Assembly: GCF_963665245.1 (NCBI RefSeq)
Contig: NZ_OY762267.1
Span: 3,506,001 to 3,570,000, forward strand
Origin: an uncultured Paludibaculum sp.
Lineage (GTDB): Bacteria > Acidobacteriota > Terriglobia > Bryobacterales > Bryobacteraceae
Length of the DNA stretch: 64,000 nucleotides
Direction of reading: 5' to 3'
Shown here: positions 1 to 12,200 of the stretch, in pieces
How positions within the stretch are numbered: position 1 is the stretch's first letter
Layout: the number at the start of each line of letters is the position of its first letter
Notes under the pieces: generated by a model
Told to the model about the DNA's origin: nothing
Databases searched by the model: none
What the model saw: only the letters and a program-made list of their open reading frames with translations
Program-made: the position numbers and the translations under genes

Positions 1-285
1 GGTGACGAGAATGTGCTCGGTGGCGCAGTGGATGCGGAGATGCCGATGTGGCACGCCGTGGAAGTGAACGCGCTGACGATAGACAGCCCGGAAGGACCAC
101 GGCTGAAAGCCATATGGCGTTGGGCTCCGGCGCTGGTCACCGAAGAGCAGGTGCGAGCCATCGCGGAAGGCTGGTTTGCAGAGCTCGAAGCGATAGCGTT
201 CGACGCCGCAATTAGCGGACGCACGCCCTCGGACGTGCCGTTGGTGCGCTTGTCGCAGGGGGAGATCGAAGCGCTGGAGAGCCGT
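1..285 (+). other. Tail of an epimerization domain of the upstream module (module 0)
   Basis: The first 80 or so codons match the C-terminal end of the E domains of modules 1, 3, 6, 7 and 8 base for base as far as read (copies at 4399, 11941, 23948, 28358 and 32702). At least one more module ending in an E therefore lies to the left, and residue 0 of the peptide should be D-configured. Confidence 0.85.
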
Positions 286-3200
286 TATCCGGGACTTGAA
301 GACATCCTACCGTTGTCGCCGCTGCAGCAGGGTCTGCTGTTCCACGCGCAGTACGACACCGAAGGACCGGACGTGTACATGGTCCAGATGGTGTTCGAAC
401 TCGATGGCGCGGTAGACGAGCAGACGCTGGAGGCCGCGGCGCGGGTGCTGGTCAAGCGGCACGCTAGTCTGCGGGCGGCCTTTGTCCAGGAAGGTGTGCA
501 GGTCATCGACGGCGCCGCGGAGTTGCCGTGGCGAGTCGTCGATCTGCGCGGGACGGATGAGCACGACTATCGCGAGTTGCTGCGAGCCGACCGTGAACAG
601 CGCTTCGACGTGACGAAGGCTCCGCTGATGCGCGTCACGCTGGTGCGCATCGAGGAAGAGCGATGGCGTCTGGTGCTGACCAATCATCACCTGCTGATGG
701 ATGGGTGGTCGGTACCCGTGCTTCTGCAGGAACTACTGGCGCTGTATGCGACCCAAGGCGACGAGCGCAGTCTGCGACGCGTGACGCCATATCGCGAGTA
801 TCTGCGCTGGATTGCCGCGCAGGACGAGCAGGCCGGACGCGAGGCGTGGAAAGCGGCGCTGTCAGGACTCGAAGAAGGCACGTGCATCGCCGCGGCAAAC
901 ACGACACCGCGTGAGCCGGAGCGCGTAACGGCCGACGTTCCGGAGTGGCTGGCTGAGGCCCTGAGCAAAGAAGCGCGTGCCCACGGGCTGACGCTGAACA
1001 CGGTAGTGCAGGGAGCGTGGGGCATTCTGCTGAGCAACCTCACCGCTCGCGAAGAAGTGGTGTTCGGTGTGACGGTAGCCGGTCGTCCGCCGGAGGTGGC
1101 TGGGATCGAGACGATGGTGGGCCTATTCATCAACACGGTCCCACTGCGGATGCGCGTCAGCGGAGATGAGCGGCTGATCGATTTGCTGCAGCGCGTGCAG
1201 GAGCGGCAGTCGCGCCTGATGGCGCATCAGCACATGCTGCTGGCCGAGACGCAGCGGCTGGCCGGTGTGGGTGAACTATTCGACACGCTCGTGGTGTTTG
1301 AAAACTACCCGGTGGATCGCGAAGCGTTGTCGGAGAGTGCCGCCGGACTGCGCATCCGCAGTGCGGAAGGGCGCGACGCCTCGCACTACGCCATGACGCT
1401 GGTGGTGGCGCCCGGGCGCACGCTGCGCGTACGGCTTGACTATCGACCGGAGGTCTGCGCGCGGGAGGAAGCCGAGCATTTGCTCGCGCGTCTGATGCGT
1501 CTGCTGGAAGCCGCGGGTCGCGACCTGCAGCAGCGAGTCGGCCGCATCGGCTTGCTGAGCGAAGAAGAGCGGCGGCAGGTTCTGCAGGACTGGAACGGGA
1601 CGGAGCGCGAACTGCCTGCCGGTACCGTCGCGGACCTGTTCGAAGAGCAGGCCCAACGGACGCCGGAGGCGATCGCGGTAGCGTCCGGGGGCCGGAGAGT
1701 CACGTACAGCGAACTGAACGAGAAGGCCAATCAGTTGGCGCACTATCTGCGCCGGCGCGGCGTCGGGCCGGAGGTCCGGGTCGGAGTGTCGCTGGAGCGC
1801 GGGATCGAGATGATCGTCGCGCTGCTGGGCATTCTGAAGGCTGGCGGAGCGTACGTGCCGCTGGCGCCGGAGTACCCGGTCGAGCGCGTGGAGTTCATGG
1901 CCGAGGACGCGCGAATCACGGTGCTAGTGAGCGAGCAGGAACTCGCCGAGCGGTTGCCGCTGGAGGCCGGCCGCGTGATTCGTCTGGACAGCGAATGGGG
2001 CCGGGGTGCGGACGAGAGCCGTGAGAATCCGGAGCGCCGCGCGGTGGTGGACAACCTCGCGTACGTGATGTACACGTCGGGCTCGACGGGGGCGCCGAAG
2101 GGCACGATGGTTTCTCACCGGGCGATCGTGAGGCTGGCGCTGCGGACCGAATACGTGCAACTCCAGCCCACCGACGCCATCGCGCAGGCGGCGAACGCTT
2201 CATTCGACGCGGCGACCTTCGAGATTTGGGGCGCGCTGCTGAACGGGGCGCGCGTGGTGGTGATCGACAAGCACACGGCGCTGAGCCCGGTGGATCTGGA
2301 AAGAAAGCTGAAGGCCGAAGGGGTGACGACGCTGTTCCTCACGACGGCGCTGTTCAACCAGATCGCGCGCGAAGCCCCGGGAGCGTTCGAGCGGTTGCGG
2401 TATGTGCTGTTTGGCGGCGAAGCGGTGGATCCGCAGTGGCCGAAAGCGGTTCTGGAAGGTGCCGCGCCCGGGCAACTCGAGCATGTATACGGTCCGACGG
2501 AGACGACGACGTTCGCGACCTGGCATGCCTTTGAGGAGGTTGCGGCAGACGAGCGGACCATCCCCATTGGCAGGCCGATCGCGAACACACAGGCGTACGT
2601 ACTCGATGGCCACCTGCAACCCGCGCCCATCGGCGTTGCGGGAGAACTGTACCTTGCAGGCCCGGGCCTGGCGCGCGGATACCTGAAGCGGCCCGGGCTG
2701 ACGGCGGAACGCTTCGTGGCCAATCCGTACGGAGCGCCGGGCGCGCGGATGTATCGGACGGGCGATCTGGCGAAGTGGCGCGCCGACGGAGCGATCGAGT
2801 ATCTCGGACGCACGGATCAGCAGATCAAGATCCGCGGGTTCCGTGTGGAGTTGGGCGAGATTGAGGCGGTGCTGCTGAAGGACCCGGAGGTGGTGCAGGC
2901 GGTGGTGGTGGCGCGCGAGGACGAGCCTGGGCAGAAGCGGTTGGTCGGTTACGTGACGCCCGTGGACGTGGATACTGCGAGCCTGCGGCAGCGTCTCGCG
3001 CAGACACTGCCGGAGTACATGGTGCCGGCGGCTATCGTGACGATGGAAGCGTTGCCGCTGACGCCGAACGGGAAGCTCGACCGCAAGGCGTTGCCCGCGC
3101 CGGAGTTCCGGCCCATCGAATGGCGAGCGCCGCGAACGCCGCAGGAAGAGGTATTGTGCTCGCTCTTTGCCGAAACGCTGCGGCTGGAAAAGGTGGGCCT

Positions 3201-6200
3201 CGACGATAACTTCTTCCATCTTGGTGGAGACAGCATCTCGTCGATGCAGTTAGTCAGTCGTGCGCGCAAGGCCGGCTGGGTCATCACGCCGCGCGACGTG
3301 TTCCAGCACCAGACGGTGGAAGCTCTGGCTGCGGTTGCGCGGAGTGTGGTGGTGGAAACGGCGGAGCAGGACGTGGCCACGGGAGAAGCGGCGCTGACGG
3401 CGATCATGCGTTACGTGATCGAGCGGGGCGGACCGATGGGTCGGTTCAGCCAGTCGATGGTGTTCCCGGTGCGACCGGGCATCGAAGAACGACATTTGGT
3501 GGTGGCGCTGCAGGCCGTGCTTGACCATCACGATGCGTTGCGGATGCGGCTGAGGGGTGAGCGGTTGGAGATCGTCGAAGCGGGCAGCGTGCGCGCCGAG
3601 AGCTGCCTGCATCGGTCGGAAGCGGAAGCGCGGCTGGACCCCGAGGCCGGCGTGATGTTGCAGGCCGTCTGGTTCGACGCTGGCGAGGAAGCAGCGGGAA
3701 GGCTGCAGGTGATGATCCATCACCTGGCGGTGGACGGCGTGTCGTGGCGCATTCTCGGGCCGGATCTGCAATCGGCGTGGGAAGCTGCTGCAGCAGGCCA
3801 GCCGATTGAGTTGGGAGCGAAGGGGACATCGTTCCGGCGCTGGGCCGAGCGGCTGGAGGAAGAAGGGCGTTCAGAGCGTCGCGTCAGGGAACTGCCGCTG
3901 TGGACCGGGATGCTGAGCGCCCCGTCACCGCGGATCGCCAAAGGCGACCTCGACCCCACGCGAGACACGGCCGCGACGGCGGGACACCTCAGCCTGACGC
4001 TCGACCCGCGCATCACGGCGCCATTGCTGAGCAGCGTGCCGGCCGCGTTCCACGGTCGTGTGAACGACGTTCTGCTGAGCGCGCTTGCGCTGGCCGCGGG
4101 TCGGGATAGAGCGTTGCTGGTGGACGTGGAAGGCCACGGACGCGAAGAGATCTTCGAAGGCGTCGATCTGTCCCGCACGGTGGGCTGGTTTACGAGCCTC
4201 TATCCGGTACGGCTGGACATTGCGGGCCTGGATCGCGGCCGCGCGGTGAAGAGCGTGAAGGAGCAGTTGCGCGCGATTCCGGACGGCGGCATCGGATACG
4301 GCCTGCTGCGCTATCTCAACGACGATACGCGAGCGAAGCTTTCACAACTGCAGCAACCGGAGATCGCGTTCAATTACCTGGGACGCTTCGAAGGCAGCGG
4401 TGACGAGAATGTGCTCGGTGGCGCAGTGGATGCGGAGATGCCGATGTGGCACGCCGTGGAAGTGAACGCGCTGACGATAGACAGCCCGGAAGGACCACGG
4501 CTGAAAGCCATATGGCGTTGGGCTCCGGCGCTGGTCACCGAAGAGCAGGTGCGAGCCATCGCGGAAGGCTGGTTTGCAGAGCTCGAAGCGATAGCGTTCG
4601 ACGCCGCAATTAGCGGACGCACGCCCTCGGACGTGCCGTTGGTGCGCTTGTCGCAGGGGGAGATCGAAGCGCTGGAGAGCCGTTATCCGGGACTTGAAGA
4701 CATCCTACCGTTGTCGCCGCTGCAGCAGGGTCTGCTGTTCCACGCGCAGTACGACACCGAAGGACCGGACGTGTACATGGTCCAGATGGTGTTCGAACTC
4801 GATGGCGCGGTAGACGAGCAGACGCTGGAGGCCGCGGCGCGGGTGCTGGTCAAGCGGCACGCTAGTCTGCGGGCGGCCTTTGTCCAGGAAGGTGTGCAGG
4901 TCATCGACGGCGCCGCGGAGTTGCCGTGGCGAGTCGTCGATCTGCGCGGGACGGATGAGCACGACTATCGCGAGTTGCTGCGAGCCGACCGTGAACAGCG
5001 CTTCGACGTGACGAAGGCTCCGCTGATGCGCGTCACGCTGGTGCGCATCGAGGAAGAGCGATGGCGTCTGGTGCTGACCAATCATCACCTGCTGATGGAT
5101 GGGTGGTCGGTACCCGTGCTTCTGCAGGAACTACTGGCGCTGTATGCGACCCAAGGCGACGAGCGCAGTCTGCGACGCGTGACGCCATATCGCGAGTATC
5201 TGCGCTGGATTGCCGCGCAGGACGAGCAGGCCGGACGCGAGGCGTGGAAAGCGGCGCTGTCAGGACTCGAAGAAGGCACGTGCATCGCCGCGGCAAACAC
5301 GACACCGCGTGAGCCGGAGCGCGTAACGGCCGACGTTCCGGAGTGGCTGGCTGAGGCCCTGAGCAAAGAAGCGCGTGCCCACGGGCTGACGCTGAACACG
5401 GTAGTGCAGGGAGCGTGGGGCATTCTGCTGAGCAACCTCACCGCTCGCGAAGAAGTGGTGTTCGGTGTGACGGTAGCCGGTCGTCCGCCGGAGGTGGCTG
5501 GGATCGAGACGATGGTGGGCCTATTCATCAACACGGTCCCACTGCGGATGCGCGTCAGCGGAGATGAGCGGCTGATCGATTTGCTGCAGCGCGTGCAGGA
5601 GCGGCAGTCGCGCCTGATGGCGCATCAGCACATGCTGCTGGCCGAGACGCAGCGGCTGGCCGGTGTGGGTGAACTATTCGACACGCTCGTGGTGTTTGAA
5701 AACTACCCGGTGGATCGCGAAGCGTTGTCGGAGAGTGCCGCCGGACTGCGCATCCGCAGTGCGGAAGGGCGCGACGCCTCGCACTACGCCATGACGCTGG
5801 TGGTGGCGCCCGGGCGCACGCTGCGCGTACGGCTTGACTATCGACCGGAGGTCTGCGCGCGGGAGGAAGCCGAGCATTTGCTCGCGCGTCTGATGCGTCT
5901 GCTGGAAGCCGCGGGTCGCGACCTGCAGCAGCGAGTCGGCCGCATCGGCTTGCTGAGCGAAGAAGAGCGGCGGCAGGTTCTGCAGGACTGGAACGGGACG
6001 GAGCGCGAACTGCCTGCCGGTACCGTCGCGGACCTGTTCGAAGAGCAGGCCCAACGGACGCCGGAGGCGATCGCGGTAGCGTCCGGGGGCCGGAGAGTCA
6101 CGTACCGCGAACTGAACGAGAAGGCCAATCAGTTGGCGCACTATCTGCGCCGGCGCGGCGTCGGGCCGGAGGTCCGGGTCGGAGTGTCGCTGGAGCGCGG

Positions 6201-9200
6201 GATCGAGATGATCGTCGCGCTGCTGGGCATTCTGAAGGCTGGCGGAGCGTACGTGCCGCTGGCGCCGGAGTACCCGGTCGAGCGCGTGGAGTTCATGGCC
6301 GAGGACGCGCGAATCACGGTGCTAGTGAGCGAGCAGGAACTCGCCGAGCGGTTGCCGCTGGAGGCCGGCCGCGTGATTCGTCTGGACAGCGAATGGGGCC
6401 GGGGTGCGGACGAGAGCCGTGAGAATCCGGAGCGCCGCGCGGTGGTGGACAACCTCGCGTACGTGATGTACACGTCGGGCTCGACGGGGGCGCCGAAGGG
6501 CACGATGGTTTCTCACCGGGCGATCGTGAGGCTGGCGCTGCGGACCGAATACGTGCAACTCCAGCCCACCGACGCCATCGCGCAGGCGGCGAACGCTTCA
6601 TTCGACGCGGCGACCTTCGAGATTTGGGGCGCGCTGCTGAACGGGGCGCGCGTGGTGGTGATCGACAAGCACACGGCGCTGAGCCCGGTGGATCTGGAAA
6701 GAAAGCTGAAGGCCGAAGGGGTGACGACGCTGTTCCTCACGACGGCGCTGTTCAACCAGATCGCGCGCGAAGCCCCGGGAGCGTTCGAGCGGTTGCGGTA
6801 TGTGCTGTTTGGCGGCGAAGCGGTGGATCCGCAGTGGCCGAAAGCGGTTCTGGAAGGTGCCGCGCCCGGGCAACTCGAGCATGTATACGGTCCGACGGAG
6901 ACGACGACGTTCGCGACCTGGCATGCCTTTGAGGAGGTTGCGGCAGACGAGCGGACCATCCCCATTGGCAGGCCGATCGCGAACACACAGGCGTACGTAC
7001 TCGATGGCCACCTGCAACCCGCGCCCATCGGCGTTGCGGGAGAACTGTACCTTGCAGGCCCGGGCCTGGCGCGCGGATACCTGAAGCGGCCCGGGCTGAC
7101 GGCGGAACGCTTCGTGGCCAATCCGTACGGAGCGCCGGGCGCGCGGATGTATCGGACGGGCGATCTGGCGAAGTGGCGCGCCGACGGAGCGATCGAGTAT
7201 CTCGGACGCACGGATCAGCAGATCAAGATCCGCGGGTTCCGTGTGGAGTTGGGCGAGATTGAGGCGGTGCTGCTGAAGGACCCGGAGGTGGTGCAGGCGG
7301 TGGTGGTGGCGCGCGAGGACGAGCCTGGGCAGAAGCGGTTGGTCGGTTACGTGACGCCCGTGGACGTGGATACTGCGAGCCTGCGGCAGCGTCTCGCGCA
7401 GACACTGCCGGAGTACATGGTGCCGGCGGCTATCGTGACGATGGAAGCGTTGCCGCTGACGCCGAACGGGAAGCTCGACCGCAAGGCGTTGCCCGCGCCG
7501 GAGTTCCGGCCCATCGAATGGCGAGCGCCGCGAACGCCGCAGGAAGAGATCCTGTGCTCGCTCTTCGCTGAAACGCTGGGCGTCTTGCAAGTCGGGCTGG
7601 ATGATCATTTCTTCGACCTCGGAGGCGATTCGCTTCTGGGAGCAAGGCTGATCGGACGCATCCGGACGACACTGAACGTGGACCTGTCCATTCGCGACCT
7701 GTTCGAAGCGCCCACCGTGGGTGGGATTTCTGAAGCAATTCAGGGCAAGGTAGCGGCGCGGCCGCGCGTACGGGTGATGGAGCGTCCGTCGGAACTGCCT
7801 CTGTCCTTCGCACAGCGGCGCCTGTGGTTCCTGTCGCGCCTCGAGGGCACTAGCGCAACGTACAACCTACCGCTGACGCTACGCCTGAGAGGGCTGCTCG
7901 ACCGGAACGCCCTGGAGTTGGCCATCGGAGACCTGGTGGAGCGGCACGAGAGTCTGCGCACTATCTTCCCCGAGCACGCTGGGGTGCCGCGGCAGCTCAT
8001 CCTCGACACCAGCAGGGCCAGGCCCTCGGTACGGATCGCCGCGATTTCGGAGGCCGAGGTTACCGGGCGATTGCTGGAGGCTGCGCGCCAAGGCTTCGAC
8101 ATCGGCTCCGAGATACCTATACGAGCGCATCTGTTCATCCTTGGACCGAACGAACATTTCCTGCTGATCCTGTTGCAGCACATTGCCGGCGACGGCTGGT
8201 CTCTCGGTCCGCTCGCCGCAGATCTGGCCCGCGCGTACTCGGCTCGTGTCCGCGGCAAAGCTCCCGAGTTTGTGCCCCTGCCGGTCCAGTATGCCGATTA
8301 CACGTTGTGGCAGCAACAGGTGCTCGGCGATGAGAACGACCCGGACAGCCCCATCGCAAAGCAACTTGCATTCTGGAAGAATGCGCTCGAGGGATTGCCG
8401 GAGCAACTGAACCTGCCGTCCGACCGGCCGCGGCCCGCGGTCTCGAGCTATCGCGGCGATACCGTGAACGTGTCGATCGGCGCGCGCCTGCATCGCGCGC
8501 TTTCGGCGCTGGCCAGCGAGGCGCAGGCCAGTCTGTTCATGGTCATGCAGGCGGCCATCGCCGCTCTGCTGAGTCGATTGGGCGGAGGCGTCGACACTGC
8601 GATCGGAAGCCCCATCGCCGGACGCGGGGACAGCGCGCTCGAGAATCTGGTTGGGTTCTTCGTCAATACGCTGGTCCTGCGCACGGATGTCTCGGGCGAC
8701 CCGAGCTTCCGCGAGTTGCTGCGGCGGGTGCGGACCACGGACCTGAACGCCTATGCGCACCAGGATCTGCCCTTCGAGCGGCTTGTGGAAGAGCTGAACC
8801 CCAGCCGGTCGTTATCTCAGCACCCCTTGTTCCAGGTGCTGCTCGCGTTCCAGAACTCTTCGCGCGCGAACTTCAACCTGATGGACGTCGAAGCCATTCC
8901 GCAGGCCGTCGATACAGCCGTTTCAAAATTCGACCTTTCGTTCAGCCTGAGCGAGCGGCGAACCTCGCATGCGATGCCCGACGGAATCGCGGGTCACATC
9001 GAGTTCAGCGTCGACTTGTTCAATCGCGAAACAGTGGAAGCGCTGGCGCAGCGGCTGGTGCGGCTGCTGGAGGCGGTGGTTCGGAATCCGGAGCAGCGCA
9101 TCGGGTGCATCGATCTGCTGAGCGCGGATGAGCGACGGCAGGTGCTGGACGAGTGGAACCGCACCGAGCATGCGGTTCCGGAGACGACGCTGGCGGAGAT

Positions 9201-12200
9201 GCTGTCGGCGCAGGCGTTGCGGACTCCGGATGCGGCGGCCGTGGTGTTTGCCGGACGCAGCGTCAGTTACCGCGAGTTGCATGAGCGCGCCAATCGTCTG
9301 GCTCATGGGTTGATCTCGCGCGGCATCGGCTGCGAGGATGTGGTGGCGGTGGCGCTGCCGCGATCGGTGGAGATGATGGTGGCGCTGCTGGGGATCCTGA
9401 AGGCGGGCGCGGCGTACCTGCCTGTCGATCCGGAGTACCCGGCCGAGCGGCTGCGCTTCATGATGGAGGACGCGCGTCCGGCGCTGGCTATCACGAATCG
9501 CGCTCTGGCGGACCGTTTCGTCGAAGCAAAAGTGCTGGAGCTTGATGCGATCGAGACCGAGCAGGCGCTGAACGCCTGCAGTGCGGAGGAGCCGACGTCC
9601 GCGCTGCGCCCCGACAACACGGCGTATGTGATCTACACGTCGGGCTCGACGGGCACGCCGAAGGGCACGGCCATCGAGCATCGGAGTGCGGCGGCGTTCC
9701 TGCATTGGGCGAAAGAAGCGTTCGGCGAGGACGAGCGTGCAGCGACGTTGTGTTCCACTTCGATTTGCTTCGATCTGTCGATCTTCGAACTGTATCTGCC
9801 GCTGAGTTTCGGCGGGACGGTGTATCTGGCTGGCAACGCGCTGGAGCTTGCGCAACTGAGCCGTCGCGAGGAAGTGACACTGGTCAACACGGTTCCGTCG
9901 GCGATGGCGGAACTGGTTCGCGGCGGTGGTCTGCCGGCCTCGGTGAGGACGGTAAATCTGGCGGGCGAAGCGCTGCGGCAATCGCTGGCGCAGCAGATTT
10001 ACGAGCGCGGGCATGTGGAACGCGTAGTGAATCTGTATGGCCCGACGGAGTACACCACATACACGACTTATGCGGTGGCGGAGCGACACGGCGAGGGAAT
10101 GACGCCGATTGGCCGTCCGATCTGGAATACGCGGGTGTACGTGCTGGACGAGAGTCTGCAACCGGTACCGGTGGGCGTCGCGGGCGAGCTGTATATCGAG
10201 GGGATTGGGCTGGCGCGCGGATACCTGAAGCGGCCCGGGCTGACGGCGGAACGCTTCGTGGCCAATCCGTACGGAGCGCCGGGCGCGCGGATGTATCGGA
10301 CGGGCGATCTGGCGAAGTGGCGCGCCGACGGAGCGATCGAGTATCTCGGACGCACGGATCAGCAGATCAAGATCCGCGGGTTCCGTGTGGAGTTGGGCGA
10401 GATTGAGGCGGTGCTGCTGAAGGACCCGGAGGTGGTGCAGGCGGTGGTGGTGGCGCGCGAGGACGAGCCTGGGCAGAAGCGGTTGGTCGGTTACGTGACG
10501 CCCGTGGACGTGGATACTGCGAGCCTGCGGCAGCGTCTCGCGCAGACACTGCCGGAGTACATGGTGCCGGCGGCTATCGTGACGATGGAAGCGTTGCCGC
10601 TGACGCCGAACGGGAAGCTCGACCGCAAGGCGTTGCCCGCGCCGGAGTTCCGGCCCATCGAATGGCGAGCGCCGCGAACGCCGCAGGAAGAGGTATTGTG
10701 CTCGCTCTTTGCCGAAACGCTGCGGCTGGAAAAGGTGGGCCTCGACGATAACTTCTTCCATCTTGGTGGAGACAGCATCTCGTCGATGCAGTTAGTCAGT
10801 CGTGCGCGCAAGGCCGGCTGGGTCATCACGCCGCGCGACGTGTTCCAGCACCAGACGGTGGAAGCTCTGGCTGCGGTTGCGCGGAGTGTGGTGGTGGAAA
10901 CGGCGGAGCAGGACGTGGCCACGGGAGAAGCGGCGCTGACGGCGATCATGCGTTACGTGATCGAGCGGGGCGGACCGATGGGTCGGTTCAGCCAGTCGAT
11001 GGTGTTCCCGGTGCGACCGGGCATCGAAGAACGACATTTGGTGGTGGCGCTGCAGGCCGTGCTTGACCATCACGATGCGTTGCGGATGCGGCTGAGGGGT
11101 GAGCGGTTGGAGATCGTCGAAGCGGGCAGCGTGCGCGCCGAGAGCTGCCTGCATCGGTCGGAAGCGGAAGCGCGGCTGGACCCCGAGGCCGGCGTGATGT
11201 TGCAGGCCGTCTGGTTCGACGCTGGCGAGGAAGCAGCGGGAAGGCTGCAGGTGATGATCCATCACCTGGCGGTGGACGGCGTGTCGTGGCGCATTCTCGG
11301 GCCGGATCTGCAATCGGCGTGGGAAGCTGCTGCAGCAGGCCAGCCGATTGAGTTGGGAGCGAAGGGGACATCGTTCCGGCGCTGGGCCGAGCGGCTGGAG
11401 GAAGAAGGGCGTTCAGAGCGTCGCGTCAGGGAACTGCCGCTGTGGACCGGGATGCTGAGCGCCCCGTCACCGCGGATCGCCAAAGGCGACCTCGACCCCA
11501 CGCGAGACACGGCCGCGACGGCGGGACACCTCAGCCTGACGCTCGACCCGCGCATCACGGCGCCATTGCTGAGCAGCGTGCCGGCCGCGTTCCACGGTCG
11601 TGTGAACGACGTTCTGCTGAGCGCGCTTGCGCTGGCCGCGGGTCGGGATAGAGCGTTGCTGGTGGACGTGGAAGGCCACGGACGCGAAGAGATCTTCGAA
11701 GGCGTCGATCTGTCCCGCACGGTGGGCTGGTTTACGAGCCTCTATCCGGTACGGCTGGACATTGCGGGCCTGGATCGCGGCCGCGCGGTGAAGAGCGTGA
11801 AGGAGCAGTTGCGCGCGATTCCGGACGGCGGCATCGGATACGGCCTGCTGCGCTATCTCAACGACGATACGCGAGCGAAGCTTTCACAACTGCAGCAACC
11901 GGAGATCGCGTTCAATTACCTGGGACGCTTCGAAGGCAGCGGTGACGAGAATGTGCTCGGTGGCGCAGTGGATGCGGAGATGCCGATGTGGCACGCCGTG
12001 GAAGTGAACGCGCTGACGATAGACAGCCCGGAAGGACCACGGCTGAAAGCCATATGGCGTTGGGCTCCGGCGCTGGTCACCGAAGAGCAGGTGCGAGCCA
12101 TCGCGGAAGGCTGGTTTGCAGAGCTCGAAGCGATAGCGTTCGACGCCGCAATTAGCGGACGCACGCCCTCGGACGTGCCGTTGGTGCGCTTGTCGCAGGG

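Larger units (their letters stand above)
1..7545 (+). repeat. Tandem direct repeat, period 4398 bp (copies 1-3147 and 4399-7545)
   Basis: Bases 1-3147 recur at 4399-7545; the only difference I noticed is A1708 against C6106. A third partial copy is 23948-25680. The unit covers E tail, C domain, A domain and the start of the PCP. I compared by eye, so an occasional missed mismatch is possible. Confidence 0.85.

Noticed and set aside
8923..10761. 612-codon open frame on the - strand opposite module 3
   Set aside because: It lies fully inside the NRPS on the other strand, has a low-complexity Arg/His-rich product and recurs opposite the other copies. It is a shadow of GC-rich codon use.
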